Source of the DNA: Sphingopyxis sp. H073
Lineage (GTDB): Bacteria > Pseudomonadota > Alphaproteobacteria > Sphingomonadales > Sphingomonadaceae
Assembly: GCF_001468395.1 (NCBI RefSeq)
Contig: NZ_LNSG01000002.1
Coordinates: 62,001-126,000, forward strand
Length of the DNA: 64,000 nt
Direction: 5' to 3'
Position numbers and translations under genes: made by a program. Positions 16,558 to 24,017 of this stretch are shown one piece after another; position 1 is the stretch's first letter, and each line of letters begins with the position of its first letter. The notes beneath the pieces are model-generated. The model was not told where the DNA came from and made no database searches. It saw only the letters and a program-made list of their open reading frames with translations.

Positions 16558-17319
16558 ATGAACGATGTGAAGCATTATCATCTGACAGAGGAACTCGCAC
16601 AGGAGATTTCAGGCGCAGACAAGGAAGATCAGCTCTTCGCCGCATTGGCCAATGCAGCGGGCCGCATGGGCTTCGACCATTTCGCGCTTGCCTTCGATCG
16701 GCGCGGAACCGGCGATCCGGCCTCGATCCTCGTGCACAATTATCCCGACGCCTGGGCCAAGGTCTATGTCGGCTTCGACCTCAGCGGTACCGATCCGATC
16801 CGCCGCGCCAGCGAGCGGTCGCTGACCGGCTTCGAATGGCGCCATGTCGACCGCTATATTCCGCTGAGCCGCGGCGACCGCCAATTGCTGTGCGTCGCGC
16901 GCGAGAGCGGTGTCGGCGACGGCTTCACGGTTCCTCGCCATTTGCCCGGCGAGGCATCGGGGACCTGCTCTTTCGCCGTCGGTCCCCATGCAGCCATTCC
17001 GGCAGAGATGCTCCACGCCGCCGAAATCCTCGGCGCCATCGCCATCGCTTCGGCGCGCGAATTGATCGGCTCTTCTCCTCTACGGCCACGCCCCACACTC
17101 ACCGAGCGGCAACGCGAATGCGTGCTCTGGTCGGCGCGCGGCAAGACCGCCGGCGAGATCGCCGACATTCTCGGGATCAGCGAAGAGACGGTGGTCCGGC
17201 ACCTGAAGATGGCGCGCGACCGCTATTCGGTTCATTGCCGCTCGATGCTGATTCTGTGCGCGCTGTTCGACGGACTGATCGGCTTCTCGGACATCTACGA
17301 CTGGTGGCGGCCAAACTAG
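16558..17319 (+). CDS. luxR: LuxR-family acyl-homoserine-lactone receptor/regulator
   Basis: A 253-residue protein. Residues 10-165 form an autoinducer-binding domain (GFDHFALAFDRR, DAWAKVYVGFDLSGTDPI, FEWRH, with the Trp/Tyr/Asp residues of the pocket). Residues 178-240 form a LuxR-type HTH (LTERQRECVLWSARGKTAGE, then ETVVRHLKMARDRYSV). Start ATG 16558 is chosen because the 23 upstream codons look non-homologous; no strong ribosome-binding site is visible. It lies 97 bp upstream of luxI on the same strand, so it is the cognate receptor. Confidence 0.9.
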   Translation: MNDVKHYHLTEELAQEISGADKEDQLFAALANAAGRMGFDHFALAFDRRGTGDPASILVHNYPDAWAKVYVGFDLSGTDPIRRASERSLTGFEWRHVDRYIPLSRGDRQLLCVARESGVGDGFTVPRHLPGEASGTCSFAVGPHAAIPAEMLHAAEILGAIAIASARELIGSSPLRPRPTLTERQRECVLWSARGKTAGEIADILGISEETVVRHLKMARDRYSVHCRSMLILCALFDGLIGFSDIYDWWRPN

Positions 17320-17343
17320 CGCGCCGCACATAATCGCAAAATC

Positions 17344-17364
17344 CTTGCCCAGAAATGGGCATAG
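17344..17364 (+). promoter_or_regulatory. Candidate lux box upstream of luxI
   Basis: A perfect palindrome TGCCCA-GAAA-TGGGCA (17346-17361) lies within CT...AG ends (17344-17364), 52 bp before the luxI ATG. Position and symmetry suit a LuxR-type operator. The sequence is not the classical Vibrio box and the assignment is inferred. Confidence 0.5.
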
Positions 17365-17416
17365 CCGCCGCGCAGGATCGATGGTCTGATTCCGGCTCCA
17401 CAGCCAAGGAATCATC

Positions 17417-18043
17417 ATGATCGCACAATCGACGCGGGCGCCGGGCGCGCCCGGGGATGCCGCGCTACGCGGCATGTTTGCCGCGCGAAAGCAGGTCTTC
17501 ATCGACCAGCTCAAATGGGATTTGCCCGTCCTCGACGGCCGTTTCGAACTGGATCAGTTCGACACGCCCGACGCCCGCTATCTGATCCTGCTCGACCCCG
17601 ACGATCTGCGTCATCGCGCTTCGGCGCGGCTCCTGCCGACTACGGCGCCGCATCTTCTCGGCGACATCTATCCGCATCTCTGCGCCGATGGCGCGCCGAC
17701 CAGCAAAGGAGTGTGGGAGATCAGCCGCTTCTGCCTCGACCCGGCGCAAACGCCCGTCGAACGCCGCGACGCACGCAACCAGCTCGTGACCGCGCTTGCC
17801 GACTATGCGCTGAACAACGGGATAAGCGATTATGTCGGGATCGCCGAGGCGGGCTGGTACCATAGTATCAGCAAATTCGGCTGGGCGTGCCGCACGCTGG
17901 GGCCCGTCCACCGAGATGACGCATGCAGGATCGTCGCGCTCAACATTTCGATCGACGAAGACACGCTCGCGGGCCTGAAACGAACGGGCACCTATGCGCC
18001 GCTCATGCTCAAATTTGAGGAAGGCGGGGAGCCAGCGCTATGA
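17417..18043 (+). CDS. luxI: Acyl-homoserine-lactone synthase (LuxI family)
   Basis: A 208-residue autoinducer synthase. The family's invariant residues are present: R24 and F28 (ARKQVF), W34, the acidic pair in ELDQFD (D46, D49), R71, and E101/R104 in WEISRFCLD. It would make an N-acyl-homoserine lactone from SAM and an acyl-ACP or acyl-CoA; chain length cannot be read from sequence. Its stop overlaps the next gene's start (ATGA at 18040), so translation is coupled to the dioxygenase. A candidate lux box lies upstream, implying positive feedback. Confidence 0.93.
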   Translation: MIAQSTRAPGAPGDAALRGMFAARKQVFIDQLKWDLPVLDGRFELDQFDTPDARYLILLDPDDLRHRASARLLPTTAPHLLGDIYPHLCADGAPTSKGVWEISRFCLDPAQTPVERRDARNQLVTALADYALNNGISDYVGIAEAGWYHSISKFGWACRTLGPVHRDDACRIVALNISIDEDTLAGLKRTGTYAPLMLKFEEGGEPAL

Positions 18044-18918
18044 AGAAGGAACTCACCGAAGCCGATGTCAGCGCGATGCTGGTCGAGGAATTGCGCCGCA
18101 CCGGCTACTGCATCGTCCGCAACGAGGCGATCGCCCGCGTCCACGCTCTGGCGAAGGATCTCGACCCGATCTTCGACGCGACGCCCTTCTGCGATGGCAA
18201 TTTCTATGGTCGCCGCACGAAGCGCTTCGGCAGCCTGCTCAAGCGATCGCAGCATATGGCCGCGCTGGTGATGAACCCGATCATCCTGCCCGCGGTCGAG
18301 ACGATTCTCGGATCGGGATGCGACCGGATACAGCTCAACCTCACCCAGGCGATCGAAATCCATCCGGGCGAAGTGCGGCAGTTTCCGCACCGCGATCAGG
18401 ATATGTGGCGCGGCGCCGATGGTACCCAGGAATATCTGGTCAATATCCTCTGGCCGCTCACGCCGTTCAAGAAGGAGAATGGCGCGACGCGCATCTTCCC
18501 GAACAGTCATGGAGCGGCAGGAATGGCAAAGACCGATCTAGGCCAGCCGGTTTTCGCCGAATGCGAACCGGGATCGGCGATCTGTTTCCTCGGATCGACC
18601 GCGCATGGCGCAGGCACGAACCTCAGCAAGGAGGTCAGGCGCGGCGTGCTGGTCAGCTACAGCCTTGGCTGGCTCAAGCCCTATGAGAATCTGTGGCTCG
18701 CCTATCCGCCCGAGGTGGCGCGACATTTTCCGCCCGAGCTGGCGGCGCTCGCGGGCTATGCGCAGCATCGCCCCAATCTCGGCAATTATGAAGGCCAATG
18801 CCCTTCGGTCTTGCTGACGGACGAAAGGCCCGCGCATCTCGGCGCGATCGACGCGCTGCGCCCCGACCAGGCCGAGGCGGTCTCCGCCTTCGCCGCCGCC
18901 GAAAGGGCAGGCGCATGA
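18040..18918 (+). CDS. Phytanoyl-CoA dioxygenase (PhyH) family protein
   Basis: A 292-residue Fe(II)/2-oxoglutarate dioxygenase. The iron-binding facial triad is visible: FPHRDQDMW (H117, D119) and STAHGAGTN (H189), followed by the 2-oxoglutarate Arg in KEVRRGVLV. NGATRIFPNSH matches the PhyH core. Substrate unknown. Its 4-bp overlaps with luxI before and gntR after suggest it modifies or degrades a signal or its acyl precursor. I recall PhyH genes next to luxI in Novosphingobium, so the pairing is not unique. Confidence 0.88.
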   Translation: MKKELTEADVSAMLVEELRRTGYCIVRNEAIARVHALAKDLDPIFDATPFCDGNFYGRRTKRFGSLLKRSQHMAALVMNPIILPAVETILGSGCDRIQLNLTQAIEIHPGEVRQFPHRDQDMWRGADGTQEYLVNILWPLTPFKKENGATRIFPNSHGAAGMAKTDLGQPVFAECEPGSAICFLGSTAHGAGTNLSKEVRRGVLVSYSLGWLKPYENLWLAYPPEVARHFPPELAALAGYAQHRPNLGNYEGQCPSVLLTDERPAHLGAIDALRPDQAEAVSAFAAAERAGA

Positions 18919-19526
18919 GTCCCGCGCATGTGTTCGAGCCGACCTATGAAGCGATCAAGCGCCGATTGATGACGGGCGAATGGGCGACCGGCGCCCGGAT
19001 CGAAGCCGCGCGCCTCGCCGATGACCTTGGGGTCAGCATGACCCCGGTTCGCGACAGTCTCTATCGCCTCAACGGCGAGCGCATGGTCGACTTCACGCCA
19101 GGCGAAGGCTTCCATGTCCACCGCCTCACCGAGACCGAGTTTCGCGACCTGCTCGAGCTGCATCTGATCCTGCAGCTCGCCGCGCTCGCAACAGCGCCAA
19201 ATCGGCTGGCTACGCCGGTGAGCGCCGATCAGCCTTATCCCGAACGCATCGCGGACCTGTTCCTCGCGGTCGCGGATCGATCATCCAATTCCGAGATCGT
19301 CGCGAGCATCGCCGCAATCGGTGACCGGCTCCAGTTGTCGCGGCATTTCGACGCCGCGATCCTTGGCGATGTCGAGGCGGAATATAAATTGCTCGAGGCC
19401 GCCATTGTCGATGCCGCGCTGCAGACCGAGATGCGGAGCCTCCTGCTTGGCTATCATGAGCGGCGCGCGCGCGAGGCCACTTCCTATGCACGCACGCTCG
19501 CTGCGCACCCTGGCCGCCAGTCCTGA
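18915..19526 (+). CDS. GntR-family transcriptional regulator
   Basis: A 203-residue protein. The N-terminal winged helix is GntR-type (YEAIKRRLMTGEWATGARIE, then LADDLGVSMTPVRDSLYRLN). The C-terminal part is all-helical and shorter than a full FCD domain, with few of its metal-binding His residues. Its ATG overlaps the dioxygenase stop (ATGA), so luxI-phyH-gntR is one coupled operon. It may feed back on this operon; ligand unknown. Confidence 0.85.
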   Translation: MSPAHVFEPTYEAIKRRLMTGEWATGARIEAARLADDLGVSMTPVRDSLYRLNGERMVDFTPGEGFHVHRLTETEFRDLLELHLILQLAALATAPNRLATPVSADQPYPERIADLFLAVADRSSNSEIVASIAAIGDRLQLSRHFDAAILGDVEAEYKLLEAAIVDAALQTEMRSLLLGYHERRAREATSYARTLAAHPGRQS

Positions 19527-19849
19527 GGACGTACAATCGCCTGATCGACGCTTTTGCTTGTCACAGCCGCCCGCAATTGACATGATTCGGGTGCGCTGGA
19601 GCATTGCTGGCAGCTTTCGCGCGGACTATTTCGCCAGGCATTATATGCGCCAGTCCTTGACCGGACCGGCGGCCGAACCGGACCCTGGATCGCACAAGCG
19701 ACCGAACGGCGGCACAGCACTGGGAGACGGGCATCCGGCTACGGCGGGATGGCTCTGCTCGTGCCCTCGGAACAATTGCTGTGTCTTCCTGTACCTGCTG
19801 CGACGACGCTCCGCTGCGTCACCCCTTTTCGGTGTCGTCGGCCTGTCAT
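19527..19849. other. Intergenic stretch between QS block and sigma-factor gene
   Basis: 323 bp, markedly less GC-rich than the flanks. No gene is supported. The frame of the sigma factor is open through part of it, with a possible GTG at 19781. No palindrome or clear promoter was found. Confidence 0.4.
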
Positions 19850-20389
19850 GTGCATCCCGACGATCGCCCGGCACCGGTCGAACATCGGCCCGTCACCGGA
19901 CAGGATCTGGAGACAATGTATCGCGCGCACCGCTCGTCGCTCTTTCATTTCCTGCGCCGCAAGGCGGGCCCCGAGGAAGCACCCGACCTGGTTCAAGAAG
20001 TCTTCGCGCGGGCAGCGGGAAGCGAGCAACGGCATCACCTCGTCAACCCGGGCGGCTTTCTTCGCCGTATTGCTCAGAATCTGCTGATCGACCGGGCGCG
20101 ACGCCGCAAGTCTGCGCCGATCGCTCTATTTTCGCTGCGCGAAGAGAGCGATGCCGTGACCCCGGCCACGCAGGAATGGAACCTCGAAGCGGCGGACCTT
20201 CTGGAGCTTTACGAGAAGGCCGTTGACGCAATGCCGCTCAAGACGCGCCGCGTCTTTCTGATGCACCGGGTGGACGAACTTTCCTATCGCGAGATACATG
20301 AACAGCTCGGCATCAGCATTGCGACGGTGGAATATCATATGATGAAGGCGCTCGGTCAGATCGCGAAGGTGGTGGACAGCGGGAAATGA
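19850..20389 (+). CDS. FecI-like ECF RNA polymerase sigma factor
   Basis: About 180 residues from the GTG at 19850. Region 2 reads MYRAHRSSLFHFLRRKAG, then EEAPDLVQEVFARAAG; region 4 is PLKTRRVFLMHRVDELSYRE followed by EQLGISIATVEYHMMKAL. This is the FecI-type pattern. The start is uncertain: GTG 19781, GTG 19850 and ATG 19916 are all possible, the last too close to region 2. It overlaps fecR by 4 bp (ATGA). With FecR and the STN receptor it forms a cell-surface signalling set for the lasso locus. Confidence 0.88.
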   Translation: MHPDDRPAPVEHRPVTGQDLETMYRAHRSSLFHFLRRKAGPEEAPDLVQEVFARAAGSEQRHHLVNPGGFLRRIAQNLLIDRARRRKSAPIALFSLREESDAVTPATQEWNLEAADLLELYEKAVDAMPLKTRRVFLMHRVDELSYREIHEQLGISIATVEYHMMKALGQIAKVVDSGK

Positions 20390-21375
20390 CCAAGGCCGTC
20401 GACGACGATTATCCGGCCGACGAGGTCGCGCGCGCGTGGCTCGTCAAGATGCGCGGCGAGGATGCGGAGGCGCTGCGCGACGAGTTCGACGCGTGGTTGC
20501 AGGCCTCAACCGAGCATCGCGAAGCCTATCGGCGCGCCGAAAAGCGGATGGCTGCGCTTGCGATCCTCAAGACTTCACAGCGCCACGGAACGACGCATGC
20601 CGAGGCGCGCCGTGGTCGAATGCGCGGCTGGTTCACATGGGGAGCGGCCGCCACCGCGCTCGCGCTCCTGATCATCGCGATCGGGGCTGCGGGCGCCCCC
20701 TTTCCCGGCCAGCCAGGCGGCGGCGCGACGGCTTTTGCCGCCGAACCGCTCGAGACGCAGCGCGGCGAGATCCGCACCTTCCGGCTCGTCGATGGTTCGC
20801 GCGCGACGCTCGACACCGACAGCCGGCTCGACGTGGCCTTTTCGCATGGCGAACGAAGCGTTCGTCTCGTGAGGGGCCGGGTCCGACTGTCGGTCGCGCC
20901 GGGCGATGTCCCACTCCGGATCGAGGCCGGGCACGGAGGGGCGACGGCAAATGATGCAGAAATCGATCTGAGTCTCGCCGCATCGGGGAGAGTGGTCGCA
21001 TCGCTGCGCCGCGGCGCAGCAGAGGTGCGCGCCGATGCAGACGTCGAGCAGACCATGCCCCTCAAGGCAGGAAGCGCCCTCGCCTATGGGCCCGGTAGCC
21101 GGTTGGAGCCTGTCGCGGCGCCGGCGGCCGTCATTCAGCCAGACTGGACCGAAGGGTGGGCAGAGTATCGATCGATCAAACTCGGCGCGCTCGTCGCCGA
21201 AGCCAATCGCTACGCCGCGGTGAGGATCGTGATCGACGACACCGACATAGCCGCACGCGAAGTGTCGGGTCGCTTCCATATCAGCCAGACCGAGGCATTT
21301 GCCGAACGGATCGCCATATTGTTCGGCCTCGCCGTCGAACGGAGGTCTGACGCCATCCACCTCCGCCGTCGATAA
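20386..21375 (+). CDS. FecR-family anti-sigma factor
   Basis: A 329-residue single-pass membrane protein. The N-terminal cytosolic domain (DUF4880, about 8-50: WLVKMRGEDAEALRDEFDAW) binds the sigma factor. The membrane helix is near 85-105 (TALALLIIAIGAAG). The periplasmic FecR domain follows (LVDGSRATLDTDSRLDV, RLVRGRVRLSV). The C-terminal DUF4974-like part (about 255-325) contacts the STN domain of the TonB receptor in Fec-type systems. Translationally coupled to the sigma gene and 99 bp upstream of the receptor. Confidence 0.93.
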   Translation: MTKAVDDDYPADEVARAWLVKMRGEDAEALRDEFDAWLQASTEHREAYRRAEKRMAALAILKTSQRHGTTHAEARRGRMRGWFTWGAAATALALLIIAIGAAGAPFPGQPGGGATAFAAEPLETQRGEIRTFRLVDGSRATLDTDSRLDVAFSHGERSVRLVRGRVRLSVAPGDVPLRIEAGHGGATANDAEIDLSLAASGRVVASLRRGAAEVRADADVEQTMPLKAGSALAYGPGSRLEPVAAPAAVIQPDWTEGWAEYRSIKLGALVAEANRYAAVRIVIDDTDIAAREVSGRFHISQTEAFAERIAILFGLAVERRSDAIHLRRR

Positions 21376-21385
21376 TTTTTTCACC

Positions 21386-21403
21386 GAGCGACTAAGGTCG
21401 CTC
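21386..21403. promoter_or_regulatory. Perfect hairpin upstream of the TonB receptor
   Basis: GAGCGAC (21386-21392), loop TAAG, GTCGCTC (21397-21403), in the 99-bp gap between fecR and the receptor gene. A T-run lies before it, not after, so it is not an ordinary plus-strand terminator. It may be an operator, an attenuator or a processing site that separates regulator and receptor mRNA levels. Confidence 0.4.
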
Positions 21404-21474
21404 CTATCTTCCCGTCAACGCACCCCCACTGGCCGTCTGCCTGATGCACGGCCGAGAATATTGGGGGAGTGAAA

Positions 21475-24006
21475 ATGTCGATTAAATCCCGTTCGCTGGC
21501 CGCGCTGCTCGTCGGCGCTGCAGCCTTGCTTTCGCCCGAAGGCGCGCAGGCCATGCAGGCGCCGCGCCAATCCTATGATATTCCGGCGCAGGATCTGGGC
21601 GATGCACTGCGCCGTGCCGCCGCGCTCGCCGATATCGAGCTCTATGTCAGCGCGCAGGACATCGAAGGGAAGAGGGCGCCCGCCGTGCGGGGTCAGCTCA
21701 CGCCGCGCGAAGCCATCGAGGCGCTTCTCGCCGGCAGCGGCCTCACGGCGCGTTTCGAGAGCCGGTCGGTCATTATCCTGAGCGACGCCGCCGTTCCGGC
21801 CATCCCCGCGGGCGAGCCCGAAGTCATCATCGTCACCGGGTCGCGCATCGCGGGCGCTCCTGCCGCCGCGCCGGTTATCGACATCAGTGCCGAGGATATT
21901 CGCAACGCGGGTCATGCCGACCTCGGCGAGGTGGCGCGAAGCCTGCCCCAGAATTTCGGCGGCGGGCAGAATCCCGGGATCGGGTCGGGTCAGGGCGTCG
22001 CGAACGAGAATGGAAACGTCAATGGGGCCTCGACCTTCAACCTCAGGGGGATAGGGCCGAGTGCAACGCTGACGCTGCTCAATGGCAATCGCTTTGCCTA
22101 CAGCGGCACGCAAAGCGCCATCGACGTGAGTGCGATTCCGGCAGCGGCGGTCGAACGGATCGAGATCGTCACCGACGGCGCGTCGGCGATCTACGGCGCC
22201 GACGCGGTGGCGGGCGTGGTCAATATCCTGCTGCGCAAGGATTATGAAGGAATCACGACGAGTGCCCGGCTCGGCGGATCGACCGACGGGGGCAATTTTC
22301 AGCAGCAATATGGGCTGCTCGGGGGCGCAAAATGGTCCGGTGGCGGCTTCCTTGCGGCCTATGACTATTTCGAGAATAGCGCGATCCTTGCGCGCAATCG
22401 CAGCTATGCAGCGAGCAGCAACCCCGCCTCGACACTCTACCCGGAGCTCAAGCGGCATAGTTTTCTGCTGAGCGCTCATCAGCAGGTGGTTGCCGGCGTA
22501 CAGTTGAAGACCGACGCGATCTACAAGCGCGGCGATATGACTTCGGTGCGCGGTCTTATCGTGGACCGTCCGATCACGACGCGCGGTACGATTGTCACCA
22601 ATGAGTTCGAAACCTTCGGAATCGCCCCGACGCTCGAGGCCGAGATCGGTGGCAGTTGGACCGCGCGCATCTCCGCCTTCTACGGCAGCGATAACACCTA
22701 TGGCGAGACGCAGAATTTCACCAACGGGGTGGCGACGCGCCCCATTCGCATATTCAACAATCGCAGTGTCAGCGTCGAAGCCGGTGTGGAGGGCGCGATC
22801 TTCGCGCTACCCGCCGGCGATGTGCGGCTCGCCGCCGGCGGCGGCTGGCGTCGCAACCGGCTCGTCGCGGAGGTCAACGGCCGTGGTTTCGCCGGACGCC
22901 GCGACAATCTCTATGCCTATGGGGAGTTCTTCCTGCCGTTGGCAAGTCCTGCTCAAGACCTCTCCTTTGCCCACCGCGCGTCGATCACTGCGGCGCTTCG
23001 CTTCGAAGATTACTCCGATGCCGGGAGCATCGTGGTTCCCAAGCTGGGCTTCGTTTATGCGCCGGCCGAAGAACTAAGCATTGGTTTATCATGGGGCCGG
23101 TCGTTCAAGATGCCGACGCTCAACCAGCAATTCAGCGGCTACACGCCGGTGCTGCTGCCCGTCACTGGCTACGGTACAATGTTCCCAGCGGGTTCGACCT
23201 ACATCTACATCGGCGGCCGGAATCCCGACGTCGGTCCCGAGCGGTCCGAGAATATCACCTTAAGCGCGACATTTCGGCCGTCGCCGCGACTCCAGATCGT
23301 CACCAGCCTGTTCCGGATCGATTATCGCGACAGGGTTGCGCCACCCTTCGGCTCACCGCTCGGAACGCTGACCAATCCGCTCTACGCTGATTTTATTACC
23401 TTCAACCCGTCGGCCGCGTCGCAGGCCGAGGCAATCGCCGGCGCCGCCGATCCGCTCGGCAATGGAACGAGCGGGCCCTATAATCCCGCCACGGTGATTG
23501 CGATCATCGACGGTCGCGACCGGAATATCGCCGCGCAGCGCTATGAAGGCGCCGATCTGGCGATCCGCTACCGGGCTCCGATTGGCAAGCAGACGCTGAC
23601 GCTTACCGCCAACGCCACCTGGCTCGACAGCCGGCAGCGCTTGCTGCCCGGTCTTCCGAACATCGATCTGGCGGGCACGATATTCAATTCGCCGCACTTT
23701 CGCGCCCGTGGCGGCGCGACCTTCGGCGGCGAGCGCTTCACACTGGCCGCCTTCGCCAATTTCACGGGCGGCGTAACCGATCGGCGGCGCGCCGTTCCGG
23801 TGAGTGTCTCGCCCGTCACGACGCTCGATCTTTCCGCACGCGCGAAGCTGGGACGCCTCGCCGAGATATCGGTCAATGCGCTCAATATCCTCAATGCCAA
23901 GCCGGATATGACGGCAGTCGCATCCGCTAGCGACACGCCTTTCGATTCAACCAACTATTCGGCTGTCGGGCGTTTCCTCGGCGTCACGATCAGCCGCGAC
24001 TGGTGA
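21475..24006 (+). CDS. TonB-dependent receptor with STN signalling domain (lasso locus)
   Basis: An 843-residue outer-membrane receptor. A signal peptide ends near GAQAM; an STN domain follows (about 30-105: YDIPAQDLGDALRRAAALAD, then GSGLTARFESRSVIIL). Next come the plug (VERIEIVTDGASAIYGADAV, GVVNILLRK) and a 22-strand barrel ending in FLGVTISRDW with a C-terminal aromatic. STN receptors transduce ligand binding to a FecR/sigma pair, both encoded just upstream. In isopeptidase-type lasso loci such receptors are thought to import the peptide. ATG 21475 follows GGGGGAG; a GTG at 21469 is the alternative. Confidence 0.93.
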   Translation: MSIKSRSLAALLVGAAALLSPEGAQAMQAPRQSYDIPAQDLGDALRRAAALADIELYVSAQDIEGKRAPAVRGQLTPREAIEALLAGSGLTARFESRSVIILSDAAVPAIPAGEPEVIIVTGSRIAGAPAAAPVIDISAEDIRNAGHADLGEVARSLPQNFGGGQNPGIGSGQGVANENGNVNGASTFNLRGIGPSATLTLLNGNRFAYSGTQSAIDVSAIPAAAVERIEIVTDGASAIYGADAVAGVVNILLRKDYEGITTSARLGGSTDGGNFQQQYGLLGGAKWSGGGFLAAYDYFENSAILARNRSYAASSNPASTLYPELKRHSFLLSAHQQVVAGVQLKTDAIYKRGDMTSVRGLIVDRPITTRGTIVTNEFETFGIAPTLEAEIGGSWTARISAFYGSDNTYGETQNFTNGVATRPIRIFNNRSVSVEAGVEGAIFALPAGDVRLAAGGGWRRNRLVAEVNGRGFAGRRDNLYAYGEFFLPLASPAQDLSFAHRASITAALRFEDYSDAGSIVVPKLGFVYAPAEELSIGLSWGRSFKMPTLNQQFSGYTPVLLPVTGYGTMFPAGSTYIYIGGRNPDVGPERSENITLSATFRPSPRLQIVTSLFRIDYRDRVAPPFGSPLGTLTNPLYADFITFNPSAASQAEAIAGAADPLGNGTSGPYNPATVIAIIDGRDRNIAAQRYEGADLAIRYRAPIGKQTLTLTANATWLDSRQRLLPGLPNIDLAGTIFNSPHFRARGGATFGGERFTLAAFANFTGGVTDRRRAVPVSVSPVTTLDLSARAKLGRLAEISVNALNILNAKPDMTAVASASDTPFDSTNYSAVGRFLGVTISRDW

Positions 24007-24017
24007 GGAGCGCCGAT

